Below are positions 8,039 to 16,107 of a stretch of DNA of 64,000 nucleotides, one piece after another. The stretch spans positions 62,001-126,000 of the forward strand of contig CBDAQW010000013.1 of assembly GCA_965199185.1 (NCBI GenBank), given 5' to 3'. Both the position numbers and the translations under genes were made by a program. How positions within the stretch are numbered: position 1 is the first letter of the stretch; the number at the start of each line of letters is the position of its first letter. Source of the DNA: Endozoicomonas sp965199185. GTDB taxonomy: Bacteria > Pseudomonadota > Gammaproteobacteria > Pseudomonadales > Endozoicomonadaceae. Below the pieces are notes generated by a model. That model made no database searches, was not told the origin of the DNA, and saw nothing but the letters and a program-made list of their open reading frames with translations.

Positions 8039-10588
8039 ATGGCAGATGTAACCGTAGAGCAACTCGCGGCAGTGGTCGGCGCTCCAGTCGAGCGTTTGTT
8101 GCAGCAAATGAAAGACGCCGGTGTGTCGAAATCCAACGGCAAGGAGTCAGTCAGTGATTCTGAAAAGAAACAGCTGCTGGCGCACCTGAAGCGTGTTCAT
8201 GGCGATGCTGGTAAAGGCGATGGCAGCGAAAGTGCCGAGCCAACCCGGATTACGCTGAAGCGTAAAACCGTCAGCAAAATGAAAGTTTCCGGCAACTCTG
8301 GCAAGAACAAAGTTGTCAACGTAGAAGTGCGCAAGAAGCGCACCTACGAAAAACGTGAAGAAGAGAAACCGAAGAAAGAGGGCGAGCGCAAGTCCGGCGG
8401 TCAGCGTGCTGACAGCCGTCGTGACGGACGCAATAATGATGAGCGCAGCGGTCAGCGCCGTGATGGTCAGCAGCGCACTGATGGTCGTCGTAATGATGAT
8501 CGTGGTGGTCAGCAGCGGACCGATGGTCGCCGTAATGATGATCGTGGTGGTCAGCGTCGTGATGACCGGGCACCTCGTCCGGCAGCCACACCATCCTTTG
8601 GTGATGCACCTCCACCACCGCCACCGGCTGATGATCGCAAGACCAATCGTAAGCGCGGAGCCAAGGGTAAAGATCGTCGCAGCGATATGGATGATCGTCC
8701 ACGTCGTGGTGAGAAGCGTGGTGGACGTTCCGATACTCGTAACGATCGTCGTGGCGGCAGACGTCAGCAGAAGACGGTTGCACCTGAGTCTATGGCAGCG
8801 CACGGCTTCACCAAGCCAACAGCTCCGGTTATTCGCGAAGTATCCATTCCGGAAACCATCACGGTTGCTGAACTGGCGAACAAAATGGCGGTTAAAGCGG
8901 CTGATGTTATCAAGGCCATGTTCAAGATGGGCTCCATGGTCACCATCAACCAGGTGATTGATCAGGATACCGCTTCCATTGTTGTGGAAGAAATGGGTCA
9001 TACCTACAAACTGACCAAAGCGGATGACATTGAGGATAGCCTGGTAGAAGGGCAGGAGAATGACGAAACCTTCGAAGAGAAGTCTCGTGCTCCTGTTGTT
9101 ACGGTTATGGGTCACGTTGACCACGGTAAGACCTCTCTACTCGACTACATTCGTAAAAGTCGCGTACAGGCTGGCGAAGCCGGTGGTATTACCCAGCACA
9201 TTGGCGCCTACCATGTAAATACCGACAAGGGTATGGTGTCCTTCCTGGATACACCTGGACACGCAGCCTTTACTGCGATGCGTGCCCGTGGTGCTAAAGC
9301 GACGGATATAGTTATTCTGGTGGTTGCCGCCGATGATGGCGTAATGCCTCAGACAGAAGAAGCCGTTCAGCACGCGAAAGCAGCTGGCGTACCCATCGTG
9401 GTCGCTGTGAACAAGATGGATAAGGAAGACGCTGATCCGGATCGTGTTAAGAACGAGCTGGCAGCCCGTGACGTTATTCCTGAAGAGTGGGGTGGTGATA
9501 CTCAGTTTATGCCAGTATCCGCCATAACCGGTCAGGGTGTTGAAGAGCTGCTGGATGCGGTTGTTCTGCAGGCTGAAGTCCTGGAACTGACAGCGCCTGA
9601 CGAAGGTCCTGCGAAGGGCGTGGTGGTTGAATCCCGTCTGGATAAAGGTCGTGGTCCTGTAGCAACAGTTCTGGTGCAGGGTGGTCAGCTGAATCAGGGT
9701 GATAACATTCTGGTTGGTCAGCAGTACGGTCGTGTTCGTGCGATGCTGGATGAAAACGGTAAGCCAATCAAGCAGGCTGGCCCTTCTATCCCGGTTGAGA
9801 TTCTTGGTCTCGACGGTACACCGGATGCCGGTGATGAAATGCTGGTCGTTAAAGATGAGCGTAAAGCGCGTGAAATTGCACTGTTCCGTCAGGGCAAATT
9901 CCGCGAAGTCAAACTGGCTCGTCAGCAGGCCTCCAAGCTGGAAAATGTGTTCTCCAGCATGGGCTCTGAAGAGAAGAAGACTCTTAACATCGTCCTCAAG
10001 GCCGACGTTCGTGGTTCTCTCGAAGCTCTGACTGCCTCTCTGCAAGAGCAGGGCAACGACGAAGTGCAGGTTAAGGTTATCTCCGGCGGTGTGGGTGGTA
10101 TCACCGAAACCGACGCTAACCTGGCACTGGCTTCCAATGCAGTGGTTATCGGCTTTAACGTTCGTGCTGATGCTACTGCCCGTAAGGTGATCGAGGCTGA
10201 AGAGCTGGATCTGCGTTATTACAGTGTTATCTACGACATCATTGATGACGTTAAGAAAGCACTGACCGGTATGCTGGGCTCCGATACCCGTGAACAGATC
10301 GTTGGTGTGGCTGAAGTGCGTGATGTCTTCCGCTCTCCGAAATTCGGTGCTGTGGCTGGCTGTATGGTTGTTGAAGGTACTGTTTACCGTAACGACCGTA
10401 TCCGTGTGCTGCGTGACAACGTGGTTATCTTTGAGGGTGAGCTGGAATCCTTGCGTCGCTTCAAGGATGACATGAACGAAGTTCGTAACGGCATGGAATG
10501 TGGTATTGCGGTTAAGAGTTACAACGACGTTAAAGAGGGCGACAAGATTGAGGTGTACAAGACTGTAGAAGTCAAGCGTACTCTGTAA
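8039..10588 (+). CDS. infB: Translation initiation factor IF-2
   Basis: IF-2 is the GTPase that places fMet-tRNA on the 30S subunit and drives subunit joining. The 849-residue protein has the small IF2 N-terminal domain (1-~50), a charged, Arg/Asp/Gln-rich linker (~85-245), a second N-terminal domain (~265-320), the G domain with GHVDHGKT (from about 358), DTPGH, NKMD and SAITG, and the C-terminal beta-barrel and C2 domains. The ATG at 8039 is chosen for its AGGAG 8 bp upstream and the MADVTVEQL match; a GTG at 8033 is less likely. The linker holds an internal tandem repeat, listed separately. Confidence 0.97.
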   Translation: MADVTVEQLAAVVGAPVERLLQQMKDAGVSKSNGKESVSDSEKKQLLAHLKRVHGDAGKGDGSESAEPTRITLKRKTVSKMKVSGNSGKNKVVNVEVRKKRTYEKREEEKPKKEGERKSGGQRADSRRDGRNNDERSGQRRDGQQRTDGRRNDDRGGQQRTDGRRNDDRGGQRRDDRAPRPAATPSFGDAPPPPPPADDRKTNRKRGAKGKDRRSDMDDRPRRGEKRGGRSDTRNDRRGGRRQQKTVAPESMAAHGFTKPTAPVIREVSIPETITVAELANKMAVKAADVIKAMFKMGSMVTINQVIDQDTASIVVEEMGHTYKLTKADDIEDSLVEGQENDETFEEKSRAPVVTVMGHVDHGKTSLLDYIRKSRVQAGEAGGITQHIGAYHVNTDKGMVSFLDTPGHAAFTAMRARGAKATDIVILVVAADDGVMPQTEEAVQHAKAAGVPIVVAVNKMDKEDADPDRVKNELAARDVIPEEWGGDTQFMPVSAITGQGVEELLDAVVLQAEVLELTAPDEGPAKGVVVESRLDKGRGPVATVLVQGGQLNQGDNILVGQQYGRVRAMLDENGKPIKQAGPSIPVEILGLDGTPDAGDEMLVVKDERKAREIALFRQGKFREVKLARQQASKLENVFSSMGSEEKKTLNIVLKADVRGSLEALTASLQEQGNDEVQVKVISGGVGGITETDANLALASNAVVIGFNVRADATARKVIEAEELDLRYYSVIYDIIDDVKKALTGMLGSDTREQIVGVAEVRDVFRSPKFGAVAGCMVVEGTVYRNDRIRVLRDNVVIFEGELESLRRFKDDMNEVRNGMECGIAVKSYNDVKEGDKIEVYKTVEVKRTL
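8465..8548 (+). repeat. 42-bp tandem repeat inside infB
   Basis: Two adjacent 42-bp units (8465-8506 and 8507-8548) encode GQQRTDGRRNDDRG twice with only a few synonymous changes. A partial third unit, GQRRDDR, follows. The repeat lies in the disordered IF-2 linker, where copy number can vary without touching the folded domains. Confidence 0.85.
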
Positions 10589-10660
10589 TCCTGGTTAAGC
10601 AATTAACGGCAAGCAGGGCTGTTGGGTGCGCTTTGTTAGACCCACAGCCTATGAATCCCA

Positions 10661-10687
10661 AAAGCCTGCGGTTTACCCGTGGGCTTT
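10661..10687 (+). terminator. Hairpin between infB and rbfA, possible weak terminator
   Basis: AAAGCCTGCGG pairs with CCGTGGGCTTT around a short loop, with one mismatch and one wobble. The following TCTGCTATTT is not a strong T-run, so partial termination or a processing site is as likely as full termination. Confidence 0.45.
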
Positions 10688-10710
10688 CTGCTATTTAAAC
10701 AGAATTTAAT

Positions 10711-11118
10711 ATGGCTAAAGAATACAGTCGTACCCAACGTGTGTCTGACCAGATTCAGCGTGAGCTGGCTCAGCTAATCCAGCTGGAAATGAAAGACCCT
10801 CGTCTTGGTATGGTCACGGTCAGTGCCGTGGATATCAGTCGTGATCTCGCCTTCGCTGACATCTATGTGTCTTTCCTGGGTGTTGATGACCAGGAGCAGA
10901 TTGATGAATCGCTGGAAGTCCTGCAAAAAGCCACTGGCTTCCTGCGCAGTCAGCTTGCCCGAGCAGTAAAAATGCGTTTTACACCACAGTTACGCTTTCA
11001 CTTTGATAACAGCCTCCGCCGTGGCGCTTATCTATCGTCTTTGATTGATGAAGCGGTCGGTAAGGAAAATGTCTCTCAGGAAGATGAAGGTTCTGTTAAT
11101 AAGGGCTCTGGGGAATAA
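10711..11118 (+). CDS. rbfA: 30S ribosome-binding factor A
   Basis: RbfA is a cold-shock-associated 30S assembly factor that acts on the 16S 5' helix. The 135-residue protein begins KEYSRTQRVSDQIQRELAQLI and contains KDPRLGMVTVSAV, ADIYVSF and the KH-like core ending in RFHFDNSLRRGAYLSSLID. It lies between infB and truB, two bases before truB, as in most gammaproteobacteria. Confidence 0.95.
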   Translation: MAKEYSRTQRVSDQIQRELAQLIQLEMKDPRLGMVTVSAVDISRDLAFADIYVSFLGVDDQEQIDESLEVLQKATGFLRSQLARAVKMRFTPQLRFHFDNSLRRGAYLSSLIDEAVGKENVSQEDEGSVNKGSGE

Positions 11119-11120
11119 TC

Positions 11121-12194
11121 ATGGCACGTAGAAGTAGGCGTCCTCGCGGTCGTGCGATTGACGGCATTGTGGTGGTAGATAAAGTCTTTGGCGCTTCATC
11201 TAACGAAGTATTACAACGGGTAAAGCGCATTTTTAATGCGGCAAAAGCCGGCCATACCGGCAGCCTTGACCCGCTGGCAACCGGCGTTTTACCCATCTGT
11301 CTTGGCGAAGCTACCAAGTTTTCTCAATATCTGCTGGACTCTGACAAGTCCTATCGCACCACCATGAAAATGGGGGTGCAAACCACCACCGGAGATCGTG
11401 AAGGTGAAGTAGTAGAAGAGCGTGCCGTGAATGTCACTCGTGGTGATGTTGAAGCTATTCTGGATCGCTTCCGTGGTGATATTCAGCAAATCCCGAGCAT
11501 GTTTTCGGCGCTCAAGCATAACGGCAAACCGATGTATGAATACGCCCGGGAAGGCATTGAGATTGAGCGGCCATCACGTACGATCACTATTCATCGTCTC
11601 GAGTTGCTCGACTTTGATGGTGATGAGTGTGTTCTCGAGGTGGATTGCAGCAAAGGTACTTATATCCGTACTTTGGTAGAAGATATTGGCCATGCACTGG
11701 GCTGTCTTGGTCATGTAGCCGAACTTCGTCGCTTGAAGGCGGGGCCGTACACAGAGCATCAGTCTTACGCTCTGGAAGAGCTTGAGGCCTTGCGGGATCA
11801 AGGGCGTAATACGGCTCTCACCGGTACAGGCGCCGCTGAATTTGCGGATCTTTCTGCTCAGGCAGACGAAATTGGACGTGATAACCTCGAAGAAGATCAG
11901 TTGCTGCGTCTGCGTGAATTGGCCAAAATCCGCAATAAAGCCGGTGATAAAGAGCTTGATGATGTGCTTCTGCCTCTGGATAGCGCTGTCAGCGACTGGC
12001 CTCAGGTAAAGCTGGGTGAAGCCAGTAGCTTTTATGTCAATCAAGGTAATCCGGTACAAGTACCTCAGGCTCCGGTTAGTGGTAATGTAAGAATTTATGG
12101 AACCGCTAAAGGTGCAGAAGGTCTCTGCTTCCTGGGTATTGGTGAAATTGACGATGATGGTCGTGTTGCGCCGAAGCGTCTCATAAAAGGCTGA
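11121..12194 (+). CDS. truB: tRNA pseudouridine-55 synthase
   Basis: TruB isomerises U55 in the T-loop of elongator tRNAs. The catalytic Asp50 lies in GHTGSLDPLATGVLPICLG. KSYRTTMKMGVQTTTGD, the substrate-binding AREGIEIERP and the YIRTL motif are also present. At 357 residues it exceeds E. coli TruB (314). The extra length is mainly a charged segment at about 235-290 before the C-terminal PUA-like part, which ends in GIGEIDDDGRVAPKRLI. The ATG follows the rbfA stop by two bases. Confidence 0.95.
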   Translation: MARRSRRPRGRAIDGIVVVDKVFGASSNEVLQRVKRIFNAAKAGHTGSLDPLATGVLPICLGEATKFSQYLLDSDKSYRTTMKMGVQTTTGDREGEVVEERAVNVTRGDVEAILDRFRGDIQQIPSMFSALKHNGKPMYEYAREGIEIERPSRTITIHRLELLDFDGDECVLEVDCSKGTYIRTLVEDIGHALGCLGHVAELRRLKAGPYTEHQSYALEELEALRDQGRNTALTGTGAAEFADLSAQADEIGRDNLEEDQLLRLRELAKIRNKAGDKELDDVLLPLDSAVSDWPQVKLGEASSFYVNQGNPVQVPQAPVSGNVRIYGTAKGAEGLCFLGIGEIDDDGRVAPKRLIKG

Positions 12195-12214
12195 TTCACG
12201 CACCCAAGATATAT

Positions 12215-12245
12215 TTGGACGCATTGCCATCGATGATGGTAGAAT
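12215..12245 (+). promoter_or_regulatory. Candidate sigma70 promoter for rpsO
   Basis: TTGGAC (12215-12220) and TAGAAT (12240-12245) are separated by 19 bp, at the wide end of usable spacing, about 80 bp before rpsO. In E. coli rpsO has its own promoter after truB. This is a pattern match only. Confidence 0.4.
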
Positions 12246-12323
12246 ACGTCGCTTGTTTTATGGCTGGCTGTAAATATGCACGGTCACGCCGGTTCTTAAT
12301 GCATATTCCAAGGAGAAGTTACA

Positions 12324-12593
12324 ATGGCTTTGACTGTTGAAAAGAAAGCTGAAATCATCAAAGAATTCGGTCGTACTGAAGGTGACAGCGGTTCCCCTGA
12401 AGTACAGGTTGCTCTGCTGACTGCAAACATTGAAGGCCTGCAGGGTCACTTCAAGGCTAACCATAAAGATCACCACTCCCGTCGTGGTCTGATCCGCATG
12501 GTAAACCAGCGCCGCAATCTGCTGGACTACCTCAAGCGTAAAGATGTTGAGCGTTACAGCTCTCTGATCAAGCGTCTGGGTCTGCGTCGCTAA
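12324..12593 (+). CDS. rpsO: 30S ribosomal protein S15
   Basis: S15 is a primary 16S-binding protein of the 30S platform. The 89-residue protein has the full family pattern: EFGRTEGDSGSPEVQVALLT, the HHSRRGL RNA-binding motif and RRNLLDYLKRKD. AAGGAG lies 8 bp before the ATG. It is placed between truB and pnp, as usual. Confidence 0.98.
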   Translation: MALTVEKKAEIIKEFGRTEGDSGSPEVQVALLTANIEGLQGHFKANHKDHHSRRGLIRMVNQRRNLLDYLKRKDVERYSSLIKRLGLRR

Positions 12594-12648
12594 TAGCCGT
12601 TATGGTTATCAGGAAGATGTGTTTTCGCATGGCTTCCTGCAGTCAAAG

Positions 12649-12684
12649 CACCGCCGTTGCATTTATTGTGACTGGCGGTGTTTT
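12649..12684 (+). terminator. Terminator between rpsO and pnp
   Basis: CACCGCC (12649-12655) pairs with GGCGGTG (12674-12680), followed by TTTT. A second hairpin, CAGGAAG...CTTCCTG (about 12610-12639), lies just upstream. Because the T-run is short, read-through into pnp is expected, as in E. coli. Confidence 0.65.
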
Positions 12685-12792
12685 GCTATGTGGTATTGCT
12701 GTTTTCCAAACACATAACAGTACTGCCATCTAAAGAGGTTGGAGAGCATCTTCAACCATAAGTCGTTATCTTTGTCTGCGAGCTGTCGGCAT

Positions 12793-12880
12793 GGGGTGCA
12801 ATTCATAGTTCTCATGGCTCTTATGGTTCTCATAGCTGTGAATTATGAATTGCATCCATCTCTTGTGACGGTATGGATGC
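12793..12880 (+). promoter_or_regulatory. pnp leader with long hairpin and alternative hairpin
   Basis: The arm GGTGCAATTCATA (12795-12807) pairs with TATGAATTGCATC (12844-12856), giving a long stem like the RNase III-processed hairpin in the E. coli pnp leader, where PNPase then represses its own mRNA. The 3' arm overlaps GCATCCA (12852-12858), which can instead pair with TGGATGC (12874-12880). The two stems are therefore mutually exclusive. That this is an autoregulatory switch is inference. Confidence 0.6.
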
Positions 12881-12918
12881 GGGCTGGGTAATGTCATTTT
12901 TGAATGAAGGAATATAAA

Positions 12919-15042
12919 GTGACACCAGTAACAAAAACATTCCAACTGGGTAATCAGACGATTACTCTGGAAACCGGTCGTATTGCCCGTCAGGCTTCTG
13001 GTGCGGTATTGGCGACTATGGGTGATTTGCAGGTCCTGGCAACCGTCGTTGGTGCCAAGTCTGCTCGTGAAGGTCAGGATTTCTTCCCGCTGTCAGTCCA
13101 CTATCAGGAAAAAGTTTACGCTGCTGGTCGTATTCCCGGTGGTTATCTGAAGCGTGAAGGTAAGGCGTCTGAGAAAGAAACCCTGACTTCCCGTTTGATT
13201 GACCGTCCTATCCGTCCATTATTCCCTAAAGGCTTCATGAATGAAGTTCAGGTGATCATCACGGTTGTTTCTGTCGACAAACAAAATGACCCGGATATTC
13301 TGGGCATGATTGCCACGTCTGCTGCTCTGGCGATTTCCGGTATTCCGTTTGCTGGCCCTATCGGCGCTTCCCGTGTTGGCTTCACAGAAGACGATGGTTA
13401 TATCCTCAATCCGTCTTACGAAAAGTTGAAAGAATCTGAGCTGGATATGGTAGTTGCTGGTACCCGCGATGCGGTTCTTATGGTTGAGTCTGAAGCTCAG
13501 GAGCTGACGGAAGACGAAATGTTGGGTGCTGTTCTATTTGCTCAGCAGGAATATCAGCCGGCGATCAAGGCGATCAGTGAGTTTGCTGCTGAAACCGGCA
13601 AGCCAACCTGGGACTGGAAACCAGCCGAAGAAAACGTACTCGTAAAAGAAGCCGTTGCAGCTGGTTTTGAACAGAAAATCCGTGATGCTTACGCGGTGAC
13701 CATCAAGCAAGATCGTAACAATGCCCTGAATGCTCTGCGTACCGAAGCAGAAGCTGCTCTGGCTGGTGACGAAGAAGGCAAATTTGCCGCAGACGATATC
13801 ACCAGTGCCTTCAGTAAGCTCGAAAAGAGTGTTGTCCGTGGCAACATTATTAATGGTCAGCCTCGTATTGATGGTCGCGACACCAAAACGGTTCGTCCGA
13901 TTGCGGTTGAAGTGGGTGTTCTGAAAAAGACTCACGGTTCTGCCCTGTTCACCCGCGGTGAAACTCAGGCTATCGTGACCACTACGCTGGGCACCGCCCG
14001 TGATGCGCAGTTTATCGATTCTCTGGAAGGGGATTCTCGCGATCCATTCATGCTGCACTACAACTTTCCTCCGTACTCTGTTGGTGAAGCAGGTCGTATG
14101 GGGCCTCCGGGGCGTCGTGAAATCGGTCATGGCCGTCTGGCTCGTCGTGGTATTGCAGCCGTTCTTCCTACTCAGGAAGAGTTCCCATACACTGTTCGTG
14201 TGGTTTCTGAAATCACCGAATCCAATGGTTCCAGCTCGATGGCTTCCGTTTGTGGTTCTTCTTTGGCTCTGATGGATGCGGGTGTTCCTCTGAAAGCCCC
14301 GGTGGCCGGTATTGCCATGGGTCTGGTGAAAGAAGGTGATAAGTTCGCCGTTCTGACTGACATTCTGGGCGATGAAGATCATCTGGGTGACATGGACTTT
14401 AAAGTAGCGGGTACTTCAGAAGGTATTACTGCTTTACAGATGGATATCAAGATTGCCGGTATTACCGAAGAGATCATGGATATCGCTCTGGAACAGGCCA
14501 TGAATGCGCGCCTGCATATTCTGGACGAAATGGGTAAAGTGATTGATAGCTCACGTACTGAGCTGTCCGCCAATGCCCCTTCCACTATGTCCCTGAAGAT
14601 CGATCAGGAGAAAATCCGTGACGTCATCGGTAAGGGCGGTGCAACCATCCGTTCTATCTGTGAAGAAACAGGTGCTTCTGTGGATATTGAAGACGATGGT
14701 ACTGTTAAAATCTTCGGTGACACCCGTGAAGCTTGTCAGGCAGCTTATGACAAGGTTTATGGCATCACCGCTGAAGCTGAAATCGGCAAGATCTACAAAG
14801 GTACAGTAACTCGTATTGTTGAGTTCGGTGCCTTTGTTAACATTCTGCCGGGTCAGGATGGTCTGGTGCATATCTCCCAGATCGCTGATCACCGTGTAGA
14901 AAACGTCGGTGACTATCTGAAAATGGGTCAGGAGCTGGACGTGGTTGTCCTGGATCTGGATAATCGTGGCCGGATCAAACTGAGCCTGAAAGAAGTGGCT
15001 CGCATCAAAGAACAGCAGGGCGACGCCGTAGCTGCTGAATAA
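12919..15042 (+). CDS. pnp: Polyribonucleotide nucleotidyltransferase (PNPase)
   Basis: PNPase is the phosphorolytic 3'-5' exoribonuclease of the degradosome. Two RNase PH domains are seen (about 10-140 and 320-450), the first with DFFPLSVHYQEK and AGRIPGGYLKREG. A KH domain follows with GKGGATIRSICEETGA (about 560) and an S1 domain beginning GKIYKGTVTRI (about 625). The GTG at 12919 is preferred to the ATG at 12904: AAGGA lies 7 bp upstream of it, and MTPVTKTFQLG aligns with the E. coli start MLNPIVRKFQ. From the GTG the protein is 707 residues. Confidence 0.96.
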   Translation: MTPVTKTFQLGNQTITLETGRIARQASGAVLATMGDLQVLATVVGAKSAREGQDFFPLSVHYQEKVYAAGRIPGGYLKREGKASEKETLTSRLIDRPIRPLFPKGFMNEVQVIITVVSVDKQNDPDILGMIATSAALAISGIPFAGPIGASRVGFTEDDGYILNPSYEKLKESELDMVVAGTRDAVLMVESEAQELTEDEMLGAVLFAQQEYQPAIKAISEFAAETGKPTWDWKPAEENVLVKEAVAAGFEQKIRDAYAVTIKQDRNNALNALRTEAEAALAGDEEGKFAADDITSAFSKLEKSVVRGNIINGQPRIDGRDTKTVRPIAVEVGVLKKTHGSALFTRGETQAIVTTTLGTARDAQFIDSLEGDSRDPFMLHYNFPPYSVGEAGRMGPPGRREIGHGRLARRGIAAVLPTQEEFPYTVRVVSEITESNGSSSMASVCGSSLALMDAGVPLKAPVAGIAMGLVKEGDKFAVLTDILGDEDHLGDMDFKVAGTSEGITALQMDIKIAGITEEIMDIALEQAMNARLHILDEMGKVIDSSRTELSANAPSTMSLKIDQEKIRDVIGKGGATIRSICEETGASVDIEDDGTVKIFGDTREACQAAYDKVYGITAEAEIGKIYKGTVTRIVEFGAFVNILPGQDGLVHISQIADHRVENVGDYLKMGQELDVVVLDLDNRGRIKLSLKEVARIKEQQGDAVAAE

Positions 15043-15083
15043 TAATGAGACGCCGAAGCTACTCTTCGGCTTTGATCGTACTG

Positions 15084-15125
15084 AAAACCGCCTGAAGTCT
15101 GATTAGGATTTTTGGCGGTTTTTTA
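15084..15125 (+). terminator. Terminator after pnp
   Basis: AAAACCGCC (15084-15092) pairs with GGCGGTTTT (from 15114), followed by a T-rich tail. A smaller hairpin, CCGAAG...CTTCGG, lies at about 15052-15068. The first IS200-type element begins inside the T-tail. Confidence 0.85.
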
Positions 15126-15724
15126 TTAGTCTCCTAAAAGGTTAAAACCACCGGCTTTAGCCGGTCAGCTTTAGCTATGATATCTTCTGCCCCAGACTTG
15201 AAGTAGGAGTGGGGCAATGGACTATAGATACGGCAGTCATACAGTCTTCAAGATTCAGTACCACTTTGTTTTTGTCACGAAGTATAGGTATCAAGTTCTG
15301 AAGGGGGATGTTGGTATCAGGGCGAGAGAACTAATACGAGAGACGTGCCAGGCCTTTGAAATTGATATCTTGAAAGGTGTAGTGAGTAAAGACCATGTCC
15401 ACCTACTTTTGTCAGCGCCACCCAGCATATCGGCGAGTGACATAATGAGGAGAATCAAAGGTAGGAGTTCAGCCAAGCTATTTGAAAGTTTTCCCGATCT
15501 TAGAAAGAGGTATAGGGGGCGTCATTTCTGGGCAAGAGGCTTCTTCTGCGTAACTTCAGGGGAGGTGACAGAATCAATGATCAAAGAATACTTAGAGCAC
15601 CATTTCGAGCCAAAAGTAGAGGACAATTTCAGGACTGAGGGCTAAATCAACGCGTCTTTGACGCGTCCGCTGGACTTTCAGTCCGTCATACTAACCCACC
15701 GGCTTTAGCCGGTGGTTGTTGAGT
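15121..15724 (+). mobile_element. IS200/IS605-family element, copy 1 (604 bp)
   Basis: This 604-bp segment is repeated at 33494-34097 with about nine base differences. Both ends carry the same palindrome, ACCGGCTTTAGCCGGT, as expected for the foldback ends used by HUH transposases. Two further hairpins, ACGCGTCTTTGACGCGT and GGACTTTCAGTCC, lie between the gene and the right end. There are no long inverted repeats and no target duplication, typical of this family. The left limit is uncertain by a few bases because TTTTATTAG is shared by both flanks and could include the target. No tnpB is present. Confidence 0.85.
15217..15645 (+). CDS. tnpA: IS200-type Y1 transposase TnpA, copy 1
   Basis: The 142-residue protein is a Y1 HUH transposase. 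HVHLLL (about 65-70) provides the metal-binding histidines, and the catalytic tyrosine is in MIKEYLEHHF near the C-terminus. The N-terminal YHFVFVTKYRYQVL is characteristic of the family. It cuts and rejoins single-stranded DNA at the subterminal hairpins. It differs from copy 2 by one visible residue (Arg in KRYRGRHF, Trp in copy 2). It is full length and probably active. Confidence 0.93.
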   Translation: MDYRYGSHTVFKIQYHFVFVTKYRYQVLKGDVGIRARELIRETCQAFEIDILKGVVSKDHVHLLLSAPPSISASDIMRRIKGRSSAKLFESFPDLRKRYRGRHFWARGFFCVTSGEVTESMIKEYLEHHFEPKVEDNFRTEG

Positions 15725-15915
15725 TCTGTCAGTTTGTCTTCAATAACGCCAAGAGTGGGTGATAGTTCAGACTCAAATGGAGATTTTTCTGTAACCCTAA
15801 ATTCAGTAGTTGGATGTATTTTCTGGAAAGTTTCAGCGTTCTCAGCAAGGTGCGTCGTGCAATCAATGGCTGTAACTCTTTGCAAATGGCGCAATGCAGC
15901 GGAGGACTCTGGCAT
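15725..15915 (-). pseudogene. Unidentified gene remnant truncated by IS200 copy 1
   Basis: A minus-strand frame starting at 15915 (MPESSAALRHLQRV...) reads about 63 residues before entering the IS at 15724, where it stops after a few more codons. I do not recognise a family. The abrupt junction suggests a reading frame cut by the insertion, or chance. The remaining sequence up to the rpoD terminator (15916-16050) shows no gene. Confidence 0.25.
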
Positions 15916-16052
15916 TTTTCAGAAAACCTCAGAGGGTTCTACCAACTTACTCAAAAGGTGAGTCAAGAACGCCTAACACAGCCTTAATTTCTGTAGTCAA
16001 TAGAGAAACTCAAGCGTCCAGCTGCTGGATTTGGGGTTAAGCTTGATGGATA

Positions 16053-16081
16053 AAAATAAAGTGCCTTTGGCACTTTATTTT
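16053..16081 (-). terminator. Terminator after rpoD
   Basis: A perfect 13-bp palindrome, AAAATAAAGTGCC / GGCACTTTATTTT with a 3-nt loop, lies 27 bp beyond the rpoD stop. Its ends are A/T-rich on both strands, so it can act in either direction. Confidence 0.85.
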
Positions 16082-16107
16082 TATGGGCTGCAAAACAAAC
16101 TCAGAGT

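Noticed and set aside
8465..8548. Possible CRISPR-like short repeats
   Set aside because: The units are directly adjacent without spacers and lie in frame within infB.
8147..9124. Long minus-strand open frame (325 codons) opposite infB
   Set aside because: It is the reverse of a repetitive Arg/Asp-rich coding region and has low-complexity Ile/Thr composition; the plus-strand IF-2 is unambiguous.
13534..14382. 282-codon minus-strand frame opposite pnp
   Set aside because: No ribosome site, no motif, and fully inside the PNPase core domains.
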